IMG/VR virus record: IMGVR_UViG_3300033153_004547
Coordinates: 1 to 33,195 of that record
Source of the DNA: a virus
Length of the DNA stretch: 33,195 nt
Reading direction: 5' to 3' (one strand)
The notes below the pieces were generated by a model that saw only the letters and a list, made by a program, of their open reading frames with translations, did not search any database and had not been told where the DNA came from. Shown one piece after another: positions 14,421 through 23,134 of this stretch. Made by a program: the position numbers and the translations under genes. Position 1 is the stretch's first letter. The number at the start of each line of letters is the position of its first letter.

Positions 14421-15371
14421 ATGAGCGGTTTGACAAAAGCATTCACCCTTTATGCGGCCAATCTGGACAAATCAGGCACCGGCAATGACACGTTTTTTGA
14501 TCAGGTCCAGGACAAAGGATTTTCCCCCGGAATAACTGAAATACTTGCAGGCGGTGACGGTGGTATTTATAATCTATTTGCTGGAGTTGGCCAACAGGAT
14601 CCACGGGGAACATTTGCAACCCAGGCGGTTGCAAAGGCCCTTAGTGCCGTTGGGATCAATGGCGTTGATTTTGCCAAGGCAACGGGCGTGACAGCCCTTG
14701 ACCTTTATTTCCAGGCATATGCCCAGGGGGGAACTAGGGGTGGTGATGGAACAAATACCAAATTGACATTTAACAAAGGGATTTTGCTTCCACGAACCTT
14801 GACGGCCGATCAGACAACCCCGGCCCAGATTGCCCTTGAAGCGGCCGCAATATGGGATGGTGACAATGACCCGGTTTCAATTGCGGTTGACCAGAATTTA
14901 CCTGGCACCCCCGCAGTTGATGAAATCTTTTATGCTGGCCCGGCATCATTGGGCGGTGTTCAACTTGATAGTGTATCATCATTAAATTGGGATTTTGGGC
15001 GGACATTACTTGGCCCATTATTCAGTGATGGTGATGTTTGGGGTAAATATACAGGCATCCAGAGCGGGCAATCAAGAATAACCTTGACCGGCCTTGACCT
15101 TGAACTAATTAACATACTTGGCCTGACAGGCCAAAAACAAGAGGTTGGGGAATGTATTATTTATTTGAAACGTGCGGAACATGGTGCCACAAGATATGCG
15201 GACGGTGCATCGCAACATATCAAACTGGAAATTGACAAGGGCCTTGCATTTGTTGATGACGAAAGTGCATCCCAGGGATCAGAGGGGACCGTGTCCGTGA
15301 CAATTTTGCCAATACCCAATGGTGCGGATGACCCGGTTCAGATTACAACCCTTTCAGCAATTACATTTTAA
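14421..15371 (+). CDS. Major tail tube protein
   Basis: A 316-residue protein with GGAGG 10 bases upstream, consistent with high expression. Position is directly ahead of a probable chaperone with frameshift and the tape measure, which is the fixed order of siphovirus tails. The sequence is Gly/Ala/Asp-rich with many strands (SGQSRITLTGLDLELI, SQHIKLEIDKGLAFVDDES, GTVSVTILPI), as expected for the tube beta-sandwich. It is longer than simple tube proteins, so it may carry an extra surface domain. No family-specific motif was recognised. Confidence 0.7.
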   Translation: MSGLTKAFTLYAANLDKSGTGNDTFFDQVQDKGFSPGITEILAGGDGGIYNLFAGVGQQDPRGTFATQAVAKALSAVGINGVDFAKATGVTALDLYFQAYAQGGTRGGDGTNTKLTFNKGILLPRTLTADQTTPAQIALEAAAIWDGDNDPVSIAVDQNLPGTPAVDEIFYAGPASLGGVQLDSVSSLNWDFGRTLLGPLFSDGDVWGKYTGIQSGQSRITLTGLDLELINILGLTGQKQEVGECIIYLKRAEHGATRYADGASQHIKLEIDKGLAFVDDESASQGSEGTVSVTILPIPNGADDPVQITTLSAITF

Positions 15372-15379
15372 GGTGTAAA

Positions 15380-16078
15380 ATGGGTATATTTTATTATTTT
15401 GTTCCGGGCAACCCTGAACTGGCCCGGCAGGCAAGTGATTATGGCATCACACCATTTGGTGATCTGACATTAAATCATTTTGCCAGGGTGGGCGGCAAGG
15501 GCCCTGATGGAACCAAGGGTGTCTTTTTTGGTTTTGCCCCCCCAGGGGTCCGGCCCAAGGTTGGTTTTTATCCTGGCCAACAGGAATGGCAAGAATGCCA
15601 GGGCTATTGGATCGGATATTATAAAGACGATCCACCCATCCCTGAACATTTGATCCGGCCGAGCAATAAATTAATATCTGGGCATTTTGTGGACGGCTGG
15701 ATGATACCAACGGCCAGGGTTTTTCCTGATGGAACACAATTGCCGGAATCTTTTATCCTGAATGATTCAGGTGAATGGGAATCTGAAATCCGGCCAGAAT
15801 TCCTGTGCCTTTCAAAAAGGTGTGAACGGGCCTGGAACATGATTGTCAAAACGGATGATGCCGACATGGACCAGGTTGATTTGATTGACCTGGCAGTTGA
15901 TGCAATCAAAATTAATTATTACGTTGATAAAAATGAAATTTCACATGCAAGATTACTTGACAGCCAAATGATGCGGCAAATAATATTTGCCCTGGTTGAT
16001 TGGCATACAGCATTATCAATGATAAAAGAAAACAATGAAGCCCGTAAAAAAAAAGACCAACCCGGAACACCAGATTGA
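15380..16078 (+). CDS. Tail assembly chaperone (gpG-like), zero-frame product
   Basis: A 232-residue protein between tube and tape measure, the invariant place of tail assembly chaperones. The N-terminal half is aromatic and proline-rich (FVPGNPELARQASDYG, PKVGFYPGQQEWQECQGYW). The C-terminal half is helical (MRQIIFALVDWHTALSMI) and ends in a Lys-rich tail (EARKKKDQPGTPD). Nine adenines at 16046-16054 encode the last lysines and form an A-AAA-AAA slippery heptamer in the correct phase. A -1 shift gives a longer gpGT-like product (see 16054-16155). The chaperone normally coats the tape measure during tube assembly. Confidence 0.65.
   Translation: MGIFYYFVPGNPELARQASDYGITPFGDLTLNHFARVGGKGPDGTKGVFFGFAPPGVRPKVGFYPGQQEWQECQGYWIGYYKDDPPIPEHLIRPSNKLISGHFVDGWMIPTARVFPDGTQLPESFILNDSGEWESEIRPEFLCLSKRCERAWNMIVKTDDADMDQVDLIDLAVDAIKINYYVDKNEISHARLLDSQMMRQIIFALVDWHTALSMIKENNEARKKKDQPGTPD
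16048..16054 (+). promoter_or_regulatory. Candidate -1 frameshift slippery site A_AAA_AAA
   Basis: The zero frame reads CGT AAA AAA AAA GAC, so the last seven of nine adenines (run 16046-16054) match X_XXY_YYZ with two lysine codons in phase. Slipping back one base continues into an open frame of 33 codons. No strong downstream pseudoknot was found by eye. Confidence 0.6.
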
Positions 16079-16155
16079 TAACACATCAATTATGGCGGGC
16101 GGGAAAAATTAAGTATATCCCAACATTTGCGGATTATTTTTTGCTAGGAAATTGA
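16054..16155 (+). CDS. -1 frame extension of the tail chaperone (gpT-like part)
   Basis: After the A-run the -1 frame stays open for 33 codons to TGA at 16153-16155 and would extend the chaperone to about 258 residues. It reads like protein, including LWRAGKIKYIPTFADYFLLG, although it has no start of its own. The stop shares its last base with the next ATG (TGATG), the same coupling seen at most junctions in this genome. The region is otherwise an unexplained gap between 16078 and 16155. Together these make programmed frameshifting, as in lambda G-T, the best explanation. Confidence 0.6.
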   Translation, partial: RPTRNTRLITHQLWRAGKIKYIPTFADYFLLGN

Positions 16156-16730
16156 TGTTCATATTAACGGCAGAGTTAAGGGAAAACGTTAGCACCTTAA
16201 AGCGGAAACGTATGACAAAACATGTCAAGACGGTTTTGGATGCGGCCCTTGATTTTTGGCACGAAAACTTTCTGCCATTGCACACAAAAAGAACAGCATA
16301 TTTTAGATATCCAGATGCCTTTGAACATAGAAAGTCAAGGGGGGCACCCCTTAGAAATTTTGGACATTTTGCGGATCACATTGAAGATCCAAGCCAAAGG
16401 CACCGAAAAGGCGGAACGGCAACCAGCCGGAAATTAAAAATCACCCTGGGCCGTCCGATGAAATACACCGGGCATTTGCTTGAAATCCAAATATTAAAAG
16501 AAATATCAGGATATAAATTTAAAACAGGGAAACGATTGACAAAAGATGAAGCCCTGGCCCGTGTTTATGCAAAGGCTGGTTACAGCCCCAAGGCAAAACA
16601 AACAATGCAAGCCAGTTTACCTGTAATAAATAATGTTGAACAATCGACAATTATAAAAAAGGTTATTAAGCCCGGTTTGATTAAATTGATGAACCAACCG
16701 AAACCTAAAAGGCGGAAAAAAATTGGCTAA
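16155..16730 (+). CDS. Basic tail morphogenesis protein, possibly gpZ-like
   Basis: A 191-residue, strongly basic protein (C-terminus PKPKRRKKIG) between the chaperone and the tape measure. It begins with an amphipathic helix (RMTKHVKTVLDAALDFWHENFLP), has HTKRTAYFRYPDAFEHR in the middle and TLGRPMKYTGHLLE after it. Size and basic helical character resemble minor tail proteins such as lambda gpZ (192 residues), but the order differs and no family motif is certain. AGGA sits 5 bases before ATG 16155, which overlaps the frameshift stop. It overlaps the tape measure start by 8 bases. Confidence 0.5.
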   Translation: MFILTAELRENVSTLKRKRMTKHVKTVLDAALDFWHENFLPLHTKRTAYFRYPDAFEHRKSRGAPLRNFGHFADHIEDPSQRHRKGGTATSRKLKITLGRPMKYTGHLLEIQILKEISGYKFKTGKRLTKDEALARVYAKAGYSPKAKQTMQASLPVINNVEQSTIIKKVIKPGLIKLMNQPKPKRRKKIG

Positions 16731-18225
16731 TACAGTTGATATTGAAGTCAATGCCGATGTTGCCAAGGCGGTTGCCCAACTGTCCAAAGTGATTAAAAAG
16801 CAAAGTGAAATTACCAAAGGGTTGACAGAACAGACCCGGAAAAGCCGGAAAGCCCAAAAGGCCAGTGTTTCCATGGGCCAGAAGTTTGCCAAATCATTAA
16901 GGAACGTGGCCATTTCCCTGGCGGGCATTGCCGGGTTTTCTGCAATATTCCAAGGGATTAGGACATCAATTAAAGAGGCAAGAACCGAAACAATCCTGTT
17001 TGAAAATGAACTGACAGACCTTTTGAGCCTTGGAACAAATATTCAAAATATTTCAAACTTAAAAGCAGAAGTGCTGACATTTTCATCCGCCTGGGGCATT
17101 TCCCGTGACGAAATCACAACCGCAATGTTTGACATCCAAAGTGGTGCATCAAGCCTTGGTAAAGAAATGCGGGATTCCATTATGCGGGAAGCCCTTGAAC
17201 TGGCCAAGGTGACGGGGGCAGATTTGCCAACGGCCGTCAAGGTATTGCTTAAATCATGGAACATTTATGGTGATGAAATTGACGATGTAAACCAGGCACA
17301 GAATAAACTTTTCAAAACGGCTGAACTTGGATTTCTGACATTCAATGACTTGGCAGTTTTGTTGCCGGACGTTGCAAATGCGGCCAAGGTTATGGGGGTT
17401 GATTTTGATACTGTTTTGGCAACCCTGGCAACGGCAACCCAAACCGGCGGTAAAACTGAAAAAACTTTCACGGGTGTCCGTAACGTTTTCCTTAGAATGC
17501 AAAAGGCCCAAGAGGCGGGCATTGTTACATCGAGTAATTTCACCGATCAACTTGAAGAACTATCAAGGGTTGATTCCGATGTATTGACAAAAATATTTGG
17601 TGCCGAGGCAATCGGCGTGATTGCAAGCCTGGTTGCAAATACAAAGGCCCTTGGGGAGAATCTTAAAGAAATCAAAGAAGTCACAGGCGACATTGCCCGT
17701 TCAAAATTTCTGGAAAGAATGGGTGACGCTAGTTTTGTTTTTGCTGAATTAAACAAATCATTGGAACAACAGAAAAAAAATCAACTTGTAAGTCCTGAAT
17801 ATATTAAAAAGTTTGGGGAAACTGATATAAAATCACAGGTTGCCGCCCAAGGTTATAGGGAATCAACCCCGGCGTTTTTAAATTTCCTTGCACCCGTTGT
17901 TGGTGCATTGGAGGCCATTGGCCAATATACAGGAATAAAAAGCGGGTTAGGTGAACAATTTGGGGAGATTGGTGGCCAAAGATTTGTTCAGGACCTGGCC
18001 GTTGGGGGCAGAACAGAGGAAGCCCATTATGCAAGTATATATTTGGAACGTGGCCCAGAGGCGGCAAATGAATGGATTGCAAGCCTGGTTAATGAGGGGG
18101 CACCAGGCAAAGAAAAGGCGGCGGCCAAACTTGATGCCATGGGTGATCTTGCAAAGTCGGCCGCAAACGATCTTAGAAAAGAGGGTTCCCGGCCAACCAG
18201 TAGAACAGTGAACAGGGGTGAATAA
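16723..18225 (+). CDS. Tail tape measure protein
   Basis: A 500-residue helical protein with a TTG start preceded by AAGGCGG. The N-terminus (VDIEVNADVAKAVAQLSKVI) and a hydrophobic stretch at about 60-80 (NVAISLAGIAGFSAIFQGI) are typical. Residues 90-340 fit the TP901-type tape measure core: ENELTDLLSLGTN, GISRDEITTAMFDIQSG, ALELAKVTGADLPTAVKVLLKS, DVANAAKVMGVDFDTVLATLATATQTGG. At about 0.15 nm per residue this predicts a short tail of roughly 75 nm. The stop overlaps the next ATG. Confidence 0.85.
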   Translation: MANTVDIEVNADVAKAVAQLSKVIKKQSEITKGLTEQTRKSRKAQKASVSMGQKFAKSLRNVAISLAGIAGFSAIFQGIRTSIKEARTETILFENELTDLLSLGTNIQNISNLKAEVLTFSSAWGISRDEITTAMFDIQSGASSLGKEMRDSIMREALELAKVTGADLPTAVKVLLKSWNIYGDEIDDVNQAQNKLFKTAELGFLTFNDLAVLLPDVANAAKVMGVDFDTVLATLATATQTGGKTEKTFTGVRNVFLRMQKAQEAGIVTSSNFTDQLEELSRVDSDVLTKIFGAEAIGVIASLVANTKALGENLKEIKEVTGDIARSKFLERMGDASFVFAELNKSLEQQKKNQLVSPEYIKKFGETDIKSQVAAQGYRESTPAFLNFLAPVVGALEAIGQYTGIKSGLGEQFGEIGGQRFVQDLAVGGRTEEAHYASIYLERGPEAANEWIASLVNEGAPGKEKAAAKLDAMGDLAKSAANDLRKEGSRPTSRTVNRGE

Positions 18226-18614
18226 TGACTTCGTCAATTGGATCACATGATTTTATTACCTTGCAGGGCGTAATTGATTTAATGGGTAAAACAACGGCCA
18301 ATATTACCAGGCCGGTGGTTGATGGTTTTGCCTTGCATGAATTTGGTGAACGGTCCCGACAAAAAACGATCACGGGCATTATTGACCTGGCAGATGAAGC
18401 AGCCGTGAAAAGCACGATTCAAGCATATAAATTATTGCAAAATACTTTCCAGACAATTACAGATGATCTTGGAAATACATGGTCAAATGTATTTATTCAC
18501 AATGTTGAGCTGTTGCCCCCCAAGTATGTTGACACCCCGGTTGGGGGTGAAAATGAGGGCAATTATTTATTAACGTCAAAGTGGACCGTTCAGGCATCGG
18601 AATCAACAGCATAA
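18225..18614 (+). CDS. Distal tail/baseplate-like protein
   Basis: A 129-residue protein directly after the tape measure, where distal tail proteins lie. It has the pattern SRQKTITGIIDLADEAAVKSTI, then QTITDDLGNTWSNVFIHNVEL, and ends in a final TSKWTVQAS strand. A similar 'distance-to-target, Gly-Asn-x-Trp-x-Asn-Val' strand pair occurs in small baseplate and distal tail proteins. The exact family is not certain. It is coupled at both ends by TAATG overlaps. Confidence 0.5.
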   Translation: MTSSIGSHDFITLQGVIDLMGKTTANITRPVVDGFALHEFGERSRQKTITGIIDLADEAAVKSTIQAYKLLQNTFQTITDDLGNTWSNVFIHNVELLPPKYVDTPVGGENEGNYLLTSKWTVQASESTA

Positions 18615-19144
18615 TGACCGTGACAATGAATCAATTTCAAAGGGTTGGCCCAAGCACATGGAACATTTCATGGACCAGTGACCTTGAAGCCCCTTTGTTT
18701 CATGTTTACATGAACGGCATTCTTTATCTTGAAACATATGCCAATAATTTCAATTATACTGTTGAACTGAATGAAAGCCCTGTTTTCCAGGTATTTGACA
18801 ATACAACGGATCGGCCCCTTGATGCATTTCCTGACAGGTTCACCATAAATTGGTTATACCCTGGGGATCCCTCTGAAGTTGATTATTTTCTTGTCCATGA
18901 ATATGATGACGGGGATTGGGTTGACCGTGAAAAGGTCCTGTATGATGGAAAAATATATTATTCATATATCAGCCGGGTATTGGAGGACCAAACGGTTTTC
19001 ACATTCAAAATTACACCAATTGGAATAAATGGAAATGAGGGAACACCATCGTATTATTCAGCCTTGATGGTTAGATATCCAGATCCCCCGGCCCCAGGAT
19101 ATTCATACAGTAGTGGAACAACAAAAATCACAATTACGGAGTAA
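18614..19144 (+). CDS. FN3/Ig-like tail-tip protein
   Basis: A 176-residue beta-rich protein starting at ATG 18614, which overlaps the previous stop. Two FN3-like units are visible. One covers residues 1-60 (STWNISWTSDLEAPLFHVYMNG, then NFNYTVELNESP). The second covers residues 75-160 (FTINWLYPGDPSEVDYFLVHEYDDG, YISRVLEDQTVFTFKITPIGING). Such proteins line the tail tip or support fibres. A start at 18581 (GTG) is open but inside the upstream gene. Confidence 0.55.
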   Translation: MTVTMNQFQRVGPSTWNISWTSDLEAPLFHVYMNGILYLETYANNFNYTVELNESPVFQVFDNTTDRPLDAFPDRFTINWLYPGDPSEVDYFLVHEYDDGDWVDREKVLYDGKIYYSYISRVLEDQTVFTFKITPIGINGNEGTPSYYSALMVRYPDPPAPGYSYSSGTTKITITE

Positions 19145-19149
19145 ATAAA

Positions 19150-20193
19150 ATGCCTGATGAAAAAACACAATTTGACAGTCTTTGGTGGTGGTTAAGCGGT
19201 GCGGCCAGTGATGGTGCGGCCCAGGCGGACCCTGACGAAAGCCTTGGCCTTTACAGGTCAAGCACAGAGGCCGAACACCTGGACATGACTATAACCAACC
19301 CTTTTTCAAATATTTCCATTGATTTTGCCCCAGGAATAAACGGAACCGGTAGTGGTTCACTTGCGGGTGACGGGGCCAATGCGGTCCGTTATACTGCCCC
19401 AGGCGGTTCAGCGGGTGCATGGGTTACGATCCTGAATGGGGAAACAAAGATTGCTGTTTCCGGCGGTGGTGAAAGCCAGAAATATGTCAGGATTTCAAGA
19501 ACCGACACGGACAACCTGACAGGCACGGCAACCATAGTTTTTGCCACTATTTTCAACAATGTCCTTGGTGCCAACAATCTGACATCCGCCTGGGCAACGG
19601 CGGGCCGTGATTCAATCCGGGCGTATATTGTCAGGAATGAAGCATCAAAAGAAATTAAGGACCTTAAAATATGGGTTAAGACAATCGGCACGGCACGGGT
19701 TTCCGATGGCGGCCAGTTGGGTGCATCGGGTGCGGGCACGGTTGTTACAACAGGCAGTTTGGCCGATTGGGAAGATACCGGATATTGCCGGATTGTTGAT
19801 AATTTGGGTGCATTGCGGGAAATCGTATATTATGAGTCCAGAACTGACACAACCTTGACGGTCCCGGCGGCCGGGCGTAGTGCATTGGGAACATCAGAGG
19901 AGGCCGGTGCGGGAACAGATGACATTTATTGTGTCCCTGGGATCCGCCTTGGAAAAGAAGCCCCAAGCGAACAGCCGGACGGGTTTATTGAAGATGAAAC
20001 CGGTGATGAAACTGGAATTCCGGGCGGCGGTGCCCCTTGGATCACTGGTATTTCGGAAACAGATGGCCTTGAAATCGGTGATCTTGAAAGCGGTGAAATT
20101 TATGGTGTTTGGATCAGGCGGACAGCCCCGGCGGGTGTCCTTGCGGACCCTGATGTTTTACATTCAATCGGATATAGTTATGAGGCCGCATAA
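19150..20193 (+). CDS. Tail-tip protein, tandem paralog A
   Basis: A 347-residue beta-rich protein of unknown family. It shares ordered motifs with the next gene: SLGLYRSSTEAE near residue 32, VRYTAPGGSAGAWVTI near 80, GETKIAV, KYVRISRTDTDN, then VYYESRTDTTLTVPAAGRSALG and GIRLGKEAP. This shows tandem duplication. The N-terminus DSLWWWLSGAASDGAAQADP is followed by long Gly/Ser/Thr-rich strands. Likely a structural adaptor between tail tip and fibres. It has its own GGAG site. Confidence 0.6.
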   Translation: MPDEKTQFDSLWWWLSGAASDGAAQADPDESLGLYRSSTEAEHLDMTITNPFSNISIDFAPGINGTGSGSLAGDGANAVRYTAPGGSAGAWVTILNGETKIAVSGGGESQKYVRISRTDTDNLTGTATIVFATIFNNVLGANNLTSAWATAGRDSIRAYIVRNEASKEIKDLKIWVKTIGTARVSDGGQLGASGAGTVVTTGSLADWEDTGYCRIVDNLGALREIVYYESRTDTTLTVPAAGRSALGTSEEAGAGTDDIYCVPGIRLGKEAPSEQPDGFIEDETGDETGIPGGGAPWITGISETDGLEIGDLESGEIYGVWIRRTAPAGVLADPDVLHSIGYSYEAA

Positions 20194-20195
20194 CA

Positions 20196-21230
20196 ATGGC
20201 AACAATTCGTGACAGGGCAGATGCCGCAAGGTTTTATTATACGGGTGCGGATTCCGATGGCGGGGACCAGGCCGAGCCTGATTTAAGCCTTGGGTCATTC
20301 AGGTCATCAACTGAGGTTGAGGGCCTTGTCCATGACACAGACCCGGCATATGGAACCGTTGATTATGTTGCGGGATATAATGGCCCAGGGACCGGCGTTA
20401 TTACGACCACGGCCCCTGACCAAATCCAATATACTGCCCCAGGGGGGGCCATTGGGCCAGCGGTTACAATTGCAGATGGGGAAACCCATGTGGTTGAAAG
20501 CAATAATCCATCAAAATATATACGGTTTACCCGAACCCAGGCGGCCGCATTGCCAAGCGACACGGACAACATTGTTTTAACCGATCCGGCAAATGGTGTG
20601 ATTGGTGCCCGTGATGCGGTTGATGCTGATTTCAATGGCGGCCCGCTTGTCCGAGCGGTAATGATGAAAAATGAACATGTTTCATCATCCAATATTACCA
20701 GCCTTATTTTATTTCTGGGGGCCTTGGGAACATATACATCATCTGTATCAAGCAACCTTGATAATTATGGTGCGGGTGAAATTGCCCTTGATTGTTCAGA
20801 TTGGCCCGAATCCGGCTGGTGTCTTTTAATTCAAACCGCAGATGGGTTCCCAATTGAAGTTGTATATTATTATGCACGAACTGACAGCAAAATATATGTT
20901 GGTGCATCAGGCAGGGGCCGCATGGACACGATCCCAAAAGATCACACCGGTTTATCAATGCGGGCGGTCCCGATTCCAGGAATGCAATTGGCCATTGAAA
21001 CACCGGATGCAGATGAATTGTCCGGTGATTTAACCGTTGGTGAAACATATATTCCGCCGGATCTTGTTTTCACAAAGCCTTGGGGAACGGCCGCCTGGAT
21101 GTTTCCAATCAGTATTGGAACCATGGCCAAAGATGATATGATTGGCATTTGGTTTAAACTGGATATGCCGCCTGGTGTGATTGGTGAAAGTGACGTTCTG
21201 AAACATATCAGATTGAATGGAATTGATTAA
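20196..21230 (+). CDS. Tail-tip protein, tandem paralog B
   Basis: A 344-residue paralog of the preceding gene, starting two bases after its stop. Shared motifs in the same order are SLGSFRSSTEVE, IQYTAPGGAIGPAVTI, GETHVVE, KYIRFTRTQ, VYYYARTDSKIYVGASGRGRMD and GMQLAIETP, with a matching PPGVIGESDVLKHIRL end (PAGVLADPDVLHSIGY in paralog A). Middle sections differ. The pair may form a hetero-oligomeric ring or arms. The stop overlaps the next start (TAATG). Confidence 0.6.
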   Translation: MATIRDRADAARFYYTGADSDGGDQAEPDLSLGSFRSSTEVEGLVHDTDPAYGTVDYVAGYNGPGTGVITTTAPDQIQYTAPGGAIGPAVTIADGETHVVESNNPSKYIRFTRTQAAALPSDTDNIVLTDPANGVIGARDAVDADFNGGPLVRAVMMKNEHVSSSNITSLILFLGALGTYTSSVSSNLDNYGAGEIALDCSDWPESGWCLLIQTADGFPIEVVYYYARTDSKIYVGASGRGRMDTIPKDHTGLSMRAVPIPGMQLAIETPDADELSGDLTVGETYIPPDLVFTKPWGTAAWMFPISIGTMAKDDMIGIWFKLDMPPGVIGESDVLKHIRLNGID

Positions 21231-23134
21231 TGCCGATTGTTTTTTATTCATTGCGTGGAACAAATAATTATAGAAAAAAGCACATGGGCCAGGTCCATGG
21301 CAAATATTCTATTTACAATAAATTCACGGGTGAAATTAAGGGTAAATATGCAATTATTGATGTGTATGAAAAATACACTGGTGAAATAAAAGCACATTAC
21401 GCAATATTACGCAAATATGAGGGTGAAATAATAGGCCGTTACAGATCGGCCGAGGATGCCGTTGATCAATATGAACTATACAAGGGTGAAGATGCCATGC
21501 CGGATTTTGATGCCGCACCCTGGGAAACATTCACATCATTCCCGCATGAAACAGATGTCCTTGCGGCCGATACAACATATTATTTTGTGTTAAGAAAACG
21601 GAACAAATATGGTGTATTAAGCCAGAACACCACCCCCACAGTTTTCACAATTGATGACGGGGGTGATCAGATCACAAACCCCCCGTCAAATGCATCTGAT
21701 ATTACCTTGGCCCAGGTTGCAACAATGTCAATGAATGTTTCAGCCATTTATAATTCCCGGCAGGATGAAACACCGGCGGACACCTGGCTATTATATTTTA
21801 CGGATGACGATTCAAGCCCGGATCCTGATGCCGACACCCCGGTTGAAGTAGAAATGGAATATGAGGCCGGGAATGCCTGGTTGGATTATGATTATGGGCC
21901 CAAGGATGATAATACCACGATCAAGGTTATTGTCAGGACACGGGTTTCAGGTTCACCGGATGCCGATTCTGATGATGAAACAATATATGAAGATGAAATC
22001 ACGGCCAATTTCCCGGCCGCAGTTGATGCCGATATTATGAGTGATGTAATTTATGGCCATGCACAAATTGGCAGTATTTCGGCATTGCGTTTAAATTTTG
22101 ATTTTGATGCGGACGAGGATGGCACGGAATATATTACCAATGACGATAATATAAAACAGGCAAAACTTGTGCAAATAAATGATGAACCTGGCAATAATTT
22201 GAATTCTGATTTGTGGGATGATGACAGCGGCCAAGCAACGGAATCCGGCGGCAAATGGTCAATTGACAGCGGGGGCGGCGGTATTGCTGAATTGACCGGG
22301 GTGCAATCAAGTGATTCCGGCGGCGGCGGTCCTGTTTATAAAATGTTCCAATATGCGGATATCCGGTTCATTGTCAACGTTCCAGGTGCCCCGCCATCAA
22401 ATATATATTCAAGGTTGTGGTTCCATTCAGCATTGTTTCTTGAAATGCAATTGGTTGATGCAAGCACCCCTTATTTGCAATGGCGGATATTGGACACCGG
22501 TGGTTCCGGTGATTCCAGTGGAACAATCCCATTTTTAGATACAAAATATGCAGTTAGGTTGCACCGGGCATCATCAAATGTTGCACGGGTTGAATATAGA
22601 ACCGACACGGAAAATTATAAACTTGATACCGGATGGACGTTGGCCGGAACGGCCGTTTTATCCGGTCCGAATATTGGAAGCAAAACCGGCAAAATTTTCA
22701 ATATTTCACAGGGATCATCAAAGACATATGAAGTTTTGGGGATCTGGAAAAAGCCGGATGACGGTGATTTGTTCTATTCACCACCACAACTGGACCCCAT
22801 TGCATATTTAAGGGATGGTCTGCATTCCTGGGCCGCCTTTGATGAGGGCGGCGTAAGTGTTTCCAATGTTGAAATGACAGAAACCATTCCAACCAATTGC
22901 CAGATCCATTATGTTTATACTTCAAATGCAACCGGTTCCAGGCCCAACAGGGCCACAATGATTGCATTGTCACATTATACATCATTTGCAACATTTAAAA
23001 CGGCCCTGGAAGCTGATGCCGGAATTGATAAATATTTATATATTGGTGTCTTATTATATGGCCCGGCTGAAACCGATCCACAAATATTGAACAATACAAC
23101 CCCGGTGATTTCAGAACCAGTATTGGATTATTAA
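21230..23134 (+). CDS. Tail fibre-like protein with N-terminal GEIKGKYAI repeats
   Basis: A 634-residue protein. Residues 20-73 hold four short tandem units (GQVHGKYSI, GEIKGKYAI, GEIKAHYAI, GEIIGRYRS). Then comes an FN3-like region (TFTSFPHETDVLAADTTYYFVLRKRNKYG), a second Ig-like part with many acidic residues, and from about 325 a concanavalin/LamG-like sandwich (NLNSDLWDDDSGQATESGGKW, then YADIRFIVNVPG, WFHSALFLEMQLVDA, YAVRLHRASSNVARVEYR). LamG-like folds bind glycans, so this may contact the host surface. The stop overlaps the hub gene start. Confidence 0.6.
   Translation: MPIVFYSLRGTNNYRKKHMGQVHGKYSIYNKFTGEIKGKYAIIDVYEKYTGEIKAHYAILRKYEGEIIGRYRSAEDAVDQYELYKGEDAMPDFDAAPWETFTSFPHETDVLAADTTYYFVLRKRNKYGVLSQNTTPTVFTIDDGGDQITNPPSNASDITLAQVATMSMNVSAIYNSRQDETPADTWLLYFTDDDSSPDPDADTPVEVEMEYEAGNAWLDYDYGPKDDNTTIKVIVRTRVSGSPDADSDDETIYEDEITANFPAAVDADIMSDVIYGHAQIGSISALRLNFDFDADEDGTEYITNDDNIKQAKLVQINDEPGNNLNSDLWDDDSGQATESGGKWSIDSGGGGIAELTGVQSSDSGGGGPVYKMFQYADIRFIVNVPGAPPSNIYSRLWFHSALFLEMQLVDASTPYLQWRILDTGGSGDSSGTIPFLDTKYAVRLHRASSNVARVEYRTDTENYKLDTGWTLAGTAVLSGPNIGSKTGKIFNISQGSSKTYEVLGIWKKPDDGDLFYSPPQLDPIAYLRDGLHSWAAFDEGGVSVSNVEMTETIPTNCQIHYVYTSNATGSRPNRATMIALSHYTSFATFKTALEADAGIDKYLYIGVLLYGPAETDPQILNNTTPVISEPVLDY
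21287..21448 (+). repeat. Four degenerate repeats encoding G-[EQ]-[IV]-x-x-[KR/H]-Y-[AS]-I
   Basis: Units begin at residues 20, 34, 51 and 65 of the fibre protein (spacings 14, 17, 14), separated by short aromatic/basic linkers (YNKFT, IDVYEKYT, LRKYE). Conserved Gly, Ile and Tyr positions suggest a small repeating beta-hairpin. Confidence 0.7.

Noticed and set aside
16079-16154. Plain intergenic spacer between the chaperone and the next gene.
   Set aside because: The -1 frame is open across it and ends in a TGATG overlap, so it is better treated as coding by frameshift.
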